DNA of 64,000 nt. Source: Zygnema circumcarinatum (taxonomy: Eukaryota; Streptophyta; Zygnematophyceae; Zygnematales; Zygnemataceae). Position numbers and translations under genes: made by a program. The DNA lies in the NCBI GenBank assembly GCA_037447605.1, contig CM074812.1:973741-1037740 (forward strand). Direction: 5' to 3'. Within the stretch, counting starts at the first letter, position 1, and each line of letters begins with the position of its first letter. The notes beneath the pieces are model-generated. The model was not told the origin of the DNA, did no database searches, and saw only the letters and a list, made by a program, of their open reading frames with translations. Shown in pieces: positions 59,241 to 64,000 of this stretch.

Positions 59241-59907
59241 TGTTAGTGAGTGGTACATAGTTCATGAAGAGCATGTAGTTGTTTCGGAGTCTAGCTCGCA
59301 TGCTTGTCTAGGATCTACACATCAGGTGGAGCATGTGGCGCATTCTGATTGGCCGCTGCATAGGCGCGGAGCGCTGTGATTGGTCGTGTTACGTGGCGCT
59401 CGGAGATGTACGTGATTGTACGGACGGGGAGCTCCAGAAAACTCGCGGCGTTCCTTTTGCCGGAAAATTATTGGCTTGCAAGGCGCGCAGTGGCGTGACG
59501 TGACGGAGAGTGTTCCGGAAGTCACGTCACACTGTGACTAATAAATTACGATGCAAATGAGCGAGCTGTAACCCTTAGTGCAGGCTGCTAGGTGCAGAGT
59601 AGAGGCTTGCCAGTGTGTGGTGAAGCTTTACAGCATAAGGGGGACACTCTTGTAGTGGAGTAGAGAAGCGCAGGAGGGGCTCTTGTTGTGTTCTTGTACT
59701 CCGTTTTGAAGTTAAGAGTTTTCAGCATTTGTGCATTCTCTTATCTTCTGAATCTTCGATCTGTTCATTCATTCTTTGCTTGGGGCAGTCTGTGCTTTGT
59801 GAGTGTGATTCTGTGTTTCCGCAAGGCTGGCGTCTCCTAGTCCAAGGAGTAGTGGGATGTCATCCTCGGAGGGATCTTCTACTAGGACCGGAGGCTCCAC
59901 ATCTACA
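59241..59907 (+). repeat. Outer copia 3' LTR (667 bp)
   Basis: Starts TGTTAGTGAG after the PPT AGAGGGGGAA and ends CATCTACA, next to the duplication CTCTG and then the oxidoreductase pseudogene. Confidence 0.9.
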
Positions 59908-61593
59908 CTCTGAAGCTTAATTTGAATGTGAAATTTGGAATTGAGTCTTGCTGATAGGCAGGTTTGGTAGGGTGGCGGGGCAGACGGCAGCTGCGGTTGA
60001 AGCGGTGCAGGAGGGTCCGACGTTCGGGAAGGCCATCTGCGGGCGAACTTGAGGCGGCGGGGGGATGCGAGGCGATAATAATCGCCACTCCGGGCCAGTA
60101 TACGCCCGAGGCCTGGAAAGGGGTGAGGATAAATTGATGACTATGATTTTCCCTTTTATTTTGTTTCTTTGTCACGGCTCCATTTCGCATTTCGCTGCGA
60201 TTAGAATGCAGGATGCTGTTGGGTTTCGTATTGCACTTTTTTTGTGGTAGTGAGTTGAATGGACTATTGTGTTATCTGTGCTGGAATGATAGCTTTTTTA
60301 TTTTTGAGCGGGTATGGTGAGTTCTAATTTCATGCGCAAGGGGAAGGATGCTTCTTAAAAACCATTGAAATTTGCTCTAAATAGATGCATTCATCAGTTT
60401 CAATTTGCTCATGATTTTTAAAGCCTACAATTGACTTTCCACCTGGCAATCTTATAAATTGGTACTTGTCTTTCTGCTGTGGAAATTTCTGGTTGCGATT
60501 AATTCTGGTTGCGATTATGATTAGCAATACGAATTGGTTTAATCCCTCCTTTGAGGAGGTCTTTTGTCGGTGAAGGAGCCTAAGATTGATATGTTCAGTG
60601 CAGGTGGTGGAGCCCTTTGCCGAGTATGCTGGAGTGGTTCTGGATGCTTCCAACCCTCTCACTGCATGGCCGGCCCTTGACATCGCAGTGGACCAGAACA
60701 CGACAAGCGCCACTGAAGACCTTCAGAAGGTGCTGCCATCCACCTCAATCTGCTTACTTTTGTCGAAAAGCATTGGAGTTTGCAGCTTGGTTTTCACACA
60801 GAGCTGCTGATACGCTGAAATTCTTCGTTTTGATTAGTTTTACTGCTTGTTCGCATGGGTTGTTTTGGGTTCTTTGGAAGCTATATGCTCAATTGCAACT
60901 GGTAAACGAAGTCGCAAAGAGAAAGGAAGATTTTGGGATTCTTGTAAGGTTCCTTGATTGAGTTCTCAACTTCGAGATCGACCAAATTCTCAATCCGCAC
61001 ACTGTGAGAGGCTCTCTCTCTCTCACAGGTCCTCCCCAACGCGAAAGTGTACAAGGCTTTCAACACACTCGGAGCGGAGCTAATGAGCAGACCCACCATC
61101 AAGGGAAAGCCCATTCCAATGCTTTTTGCTGGTCCCGGTGACGCTTCTGGAAAGGAACGTGCAACCGAGGTGGGTTTCTCTCTTTATCCAAAAGCAGTCT
61201 CTGGTATGCAATAATGTAATATGAATTCAATGTTATATAATATGATTTATTTGATCATAACGTGTCATACGCATGGGTGGGTAGCAATGGAAAAAACTAT
61301 GCTCTATGATTTTTTCTCAAGGGGGTTTGAAGATTGTGAGTCTTCTAATTCATAACTAATTGGAGATAAAACGTCTCAAATTCAGTTTTATTTTACCTTT
61401 TGTTGATACAAACGTGTTGGTACTGTGACTTTTTGCGTAACAGGTGATTTCAGCTGTGGGATATGAGCCGATCTATGTGGGCCCTGCTCGGTATGCGCGG
61501 AATCTGGAGTCCATTGCGGAGCTTTGGATCCACCTGGCGATCAAAGGAGGGTGGAAACGCGATGGCTTTGCCTTTGACATTCTGAGAGAATAG

Positions 61594-62885
61594 GGCCTTC
61601 TAGAGGGGGAGAGAGGGAGATAGAGCTCTCTCGCAAACTATGAAGGTTAATTCTGACTAGGCTTCGAAGAATTTCAGCGTTGTAGAAAGTAGTAGTACTG
61701 CTGTGGGGAGAAAGGGAGTGCGTGTGATATAGGGCATGGAGAGGGGAGTGTGTGTGTGTGAGAGAGATAAAGAGAAAATGAGAGAGAGAGAGAGTGTGAG
61801 AGTTATGACTCCCTCTCCTCATGCTTTGTAAGCTAAATGTAATCTAGGCTACTTGGTGTGTTGTTTGTAAATAACAGGATGCAGATAGCTGAAAAGGTGA
61901 AAGTCCCCAAAAATGGTTTAATACTTTTTCAAAATTCGCAGTCGTTGGCTTAAAGTATTGACTTCGCTTGAAATGCTTGAAGCTTCATATGCTACGAGGA
62001 GAGAGCGATCAAATCTGTCACTTCTTTCAGTGAACGAACTTTAACGAGATTAATTCTTGTTTATAGTAGCGGAAACTAGTTCGTTGAAGATTTGAGTTTT
62101 GCTCCTTAACTTTTGAGTAGCAACGACAGCGCTGCGGAGTTAACACTCCCTGCCAAGAAGGAATTGATTTATTGAAATGGCGTAGTTTCGATTTTTTTGA
62201 ACGGAAGGACTCACTTCTGAACTTGCCAGCTCTAAATGTTGCATGTGGGCGACGTCTCTGCAGAGCATATGATAACTGGCAGAGTAATCTACCTCGAACC
62301 TTTGAAGCTTGCTCTTCCTTATAACACTTCCACCTCTCAATGGGAAATTCGCGGATAACCCTTTCATCAATTTGTGAAGTTCGTGAGAGAGGTTAGAAAT
62401 CTGTGAAAGGATTTTCCGAACGTCACATTCCATGACGTTCAGGTTGAGTTTAAATATTGATAGGAAACCTCAACTTACAAACTAGTTGGTACTGTCAATT
62501 CCATCGTTTGGAAAATAATAAAAAATCTACCAGTTCCCTCTGTTCGTCTTCTGTACTCGTTTTGCAGTTTTTGCAAATCTGGATCAAAATTGTCGCAATC
62601 TCTGCAGGATGAACGAAGATGCAGTACGGACTTAAGGAGTGCTCACGAGCAGAGCACGAGGTACTGCTATGTAACCTTGTCGACAGTACACTTGAGTTCC
62701 CAAATCTCCCGCGCCTGAACACTCCCTTACTTCCTCCCCTCCCCTCCTCAAAACTGACCCCAAATTTTAGGGGTGGATGCGCAGGTGGGAAACAACTTCA
62801 AACCAGGACTACCTCCAGTTCAGAGCCCCATTTCCAAGAAGAAAAGCTTCACGTTTCTCTGCTGAGCCCTTATAACATAACCACG
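61594..62885. other. 3' part of the duplicated segment, copy 2
   Basis: Aligns with 32252 to about 33655. Lies between two convergent genes and contains the unrecognised minus-strand frame at 62140-62433. Confidence 0.6.
62140..62433 (-). CDS. Hypothetical 97-codon open frame
   Basis: Reads MECDVRKILSQISNLSHELH and on through MLCRDVAHMQHLELASSEV. Composition looks protein-like (a possible helical stretch) but no family is recognised. The copy in the other duplicate (around 32920-33190) is broken. It may be an exon of an unknown gene or chance. Confidence 0.2.
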   Translation of the reverse strand: MECDVRKILSQISNLSHELHKLMKGLSANFPLRGGSVIRKSKLQRFEVDYSASYHMLCRDVAHMQHLELASSEVSPSVQKNRNYAISINQFLLGREC

Positions 62886-62920
62886 AGCAAACTTTACAAA
62901 TACTAAACCATACCTCCCTC

Positions 62921-63798
62921 TCACATAATGAGGCCAACTGCCTGTGGGGGTTGGCACTGCCCCAGCTTCTCCCTCACTTTGGTGTCTCCTGCAGACATAG
63001 GAATGGAGCAGGTCAAACGACGAAATTAGATTCGGAAAATTATGCACCTACAAATTAAACCTTCTCTAACTATATAGAAAGCCCTCGACAAGACTTACGA
63101 TTTAGAAACCTGCCAAGCTGACAAATCCTCCGAGCATCTCCGAGATGACGTTTCCAATAAACAAAGACGCTTCCCCCTGGTTCACCATGCCTGCTGCTGC
63201 CCTTCGTCTTAACAAGCACTTCTCTCTCTCTTCTCTCCCTATCTGCTAAATAATCACAAGTCCCTTGATGCATGCCGTCAATGGATCGCAATGTGTCAAG
63301 TGCGTCCATTCAGACAGCCCTTAGTTTTGTACCTACCAGGCCAGCTGGAGAAGTCAGGTTCAATTCCATTCTTGTCGATATCACTATGGGCGGGCGTCAC
63401 ATACTTTCCCACGGTCAAAATTATCCCCGATCCATCACTCAATTCATAGACCGACTGGATCAGGCCCTGCAAGAGAAACCACAAAGCAAATGTGAAGAAT
63501 ATGAGGAGAGTGCTGGAAGTAACCCTCCTTTTTGGAAGGCTGCTAGAGCTGATGGGGCAATTCTGGGCACTTAGTACACAACAGAGAAGCTCACCCAAAG
63601 GATGATTAACACAGAGCTGCTGAAACATCAAGCTTTGAAGTGAAGTTACATGACTCATGCGCTAATCACAGTACCGTGCTGGATAACCCATATTTGATGA
63701 GAGAGGACACGCCGTTTCAGAAAAGAGAGGACTACCTTTCCAAAGGTGCGCCCCCCAATAAGGACAGCTCGACAATTGTCATGAAGAGCTGCCGCAAC
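62921..63798 (-). CDS. C-terminal processing peptidase (S41, CtpA-like), 3' end only
   Basis: The last three exons on the minus strand, 63798-63736, 63466-63337 and 62988-62921 (stop 62923-62921); junctions are GT-AG and phases agree. The text VAAALHDNCRAVLIGGRTFGK then GLIQSVYELSDGSGIILTV and YVTPAHSDIDKNGIEPDF is the C-terminal part of the S41 peptidase domain. The K of TFGKG is the expected general base of the Ser-Lys dyad; the catalytic Ser and the PDZ domain must lie beyond 64000. Plant members cleave the D1 protein of photosystem II in the thylakoid lumen; whether this copy does so cannot be judged from the tail, since the C-terminal extension (KVREKLGQCQPPQAVGLIM) is not conserved. Convergent with the oxidoreductase pseudogene. 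Confidence 0.88.
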
Positions 63799-64000
63799 CT
63801 GTCAAGCACGATGGATGAAGGTCACAGTCGCGAGAATTTTAGCATTCAATATGAGGGTTAAATTTGTCAAAATGGCCCTTAATGTGAGAGGGACTTCACT
63901 TGCCCATAGATTACAAGAATGCACATTCTGAATAAAGAACAAGAAAACGCGGGGTGATAAGACTGTCACAAGGAGGTCCAGACAGGAAAGCGTACAATTT

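Larger units (their letters stand above)
35665..59907 (+). mobile_element. Outer Ty1/copia element with nested insertions
   Basis: Flanked by CTCTG (35660-35664 and 59908-59912); the paralogous intron in copy 1 lacks it. Without the two nested elements it is about 5.5 kb: left terminal region 35665-36289, gag 43595-44485, rest of pol 55936-59224, 3' LTR 59241-59907. The left end is not a normal 5' LTR: see the entry at 35665-36280. Confidence 0.85.
35420..61593 (+). pseudogene. F420-dependent NADP oxidoreductase-family copy 2, disrupted
   Basis: Same five exons as copy 1: 35420-35533, 59984-60122, 60604-60729, 61029-61169 and 61444-61593. Exons 3 and 5 are nearly identical to copy 1 at protein level. 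Intron 1 carries a 24.2-kb nested retrotransposon insertion at 35665-59907. Exon 2 is 139 instead of 135 bases (one codon plus one base gained), giving a frameshift and a stop (TGA near 60052). Exon 1 ends RQPLFPM instead of RQPSDPK. Copy 1 at about 30483-30490 shows the uninterrupted target of the insertion. Probably not functional, although the later exons remain open, hinting at recent loss or a sequence error in exon 2. Confidence 0.85.

Overview
The window looks like nuclear DNA of a land plant. Its host genes are an intron-rich cytosolic ribosomal protein eS7 gene, a PPR-SMR protein of a plant organelle family, and the 3' end of a C-terminal processing peptidase of the thylakoid type. 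It also carries chromovirus Ty3/gypsy and Ty1/copia elements primed by initiator tRNA-Met. The species cannot be fixed from sequence alone. Several stretches look like poorly resolved assembly: two 10-N gaps, one patch of scattered Ns, an exact 1.28-kb duplication across a gap, and noisy versions of otherwise regular repeats.

Layout. 1-6.4 kb: broken Ty3/gypsy pieces in both orientations, including a deletion derivative that lost RT, RNase H and integrase. 6.4-10.6 kb: nothing recognised. 10.6-11.3 kb: purine-only low-complexity tract. 11.3-13.9 kb: exact duplication around a gap. 14.2-19.9 kb (minus): RPS7, five coding exons plus a 5'UTR exon; its 3.26-kb second intron holds a tandem array of eight good and one decayed C/D-box snoRNA copies. 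20.3-23.9 kb: blocks of a palindromic fold-back repeat, with an 885-bp hAT-like element inserted (8-bp target duplication, empty site visible elsewhere in the window). 24.4-28.4 kb (plus): PPR-SMR gene, one intron. 30.3-32.3 kb (plus): five-exon gene of the F420-dependent NADP oxidoreductase family. 33.8-35.3 kb: two adjacent fold-back elements sharing one target sequence. 35.4-61.6 kb: a second copy of the oxidoreductase gene, now a pseudogene, split in intron 1 by a 24.2-kb nest of retrotransposons. 62.9-64 kb (minus): last three exons of a CtpA-like S41 peptidase running off the right edge.

The nest can be read in order from target duplications. An outer copia element (35665-59907, TSD CTCTG) was entered by a Ty3/gypsy chromovirus (36290-43589, TSD GAAGG) and by a copia element that now has three LTRs and two internal regions (44486-55930, TSD TGCGA). 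The outer copia is odd: its left terminus is an inverted copy of the LTR 3' end, so both outer ends of the insertion are the same LTR end facing outward.

The most unusual items are the homogeneous snoRNA array inside RPS7, the palindromic fold-back family, the double-same-end copia insertion, and tRNA-like A/B boxes inside the gypsy LTRs.
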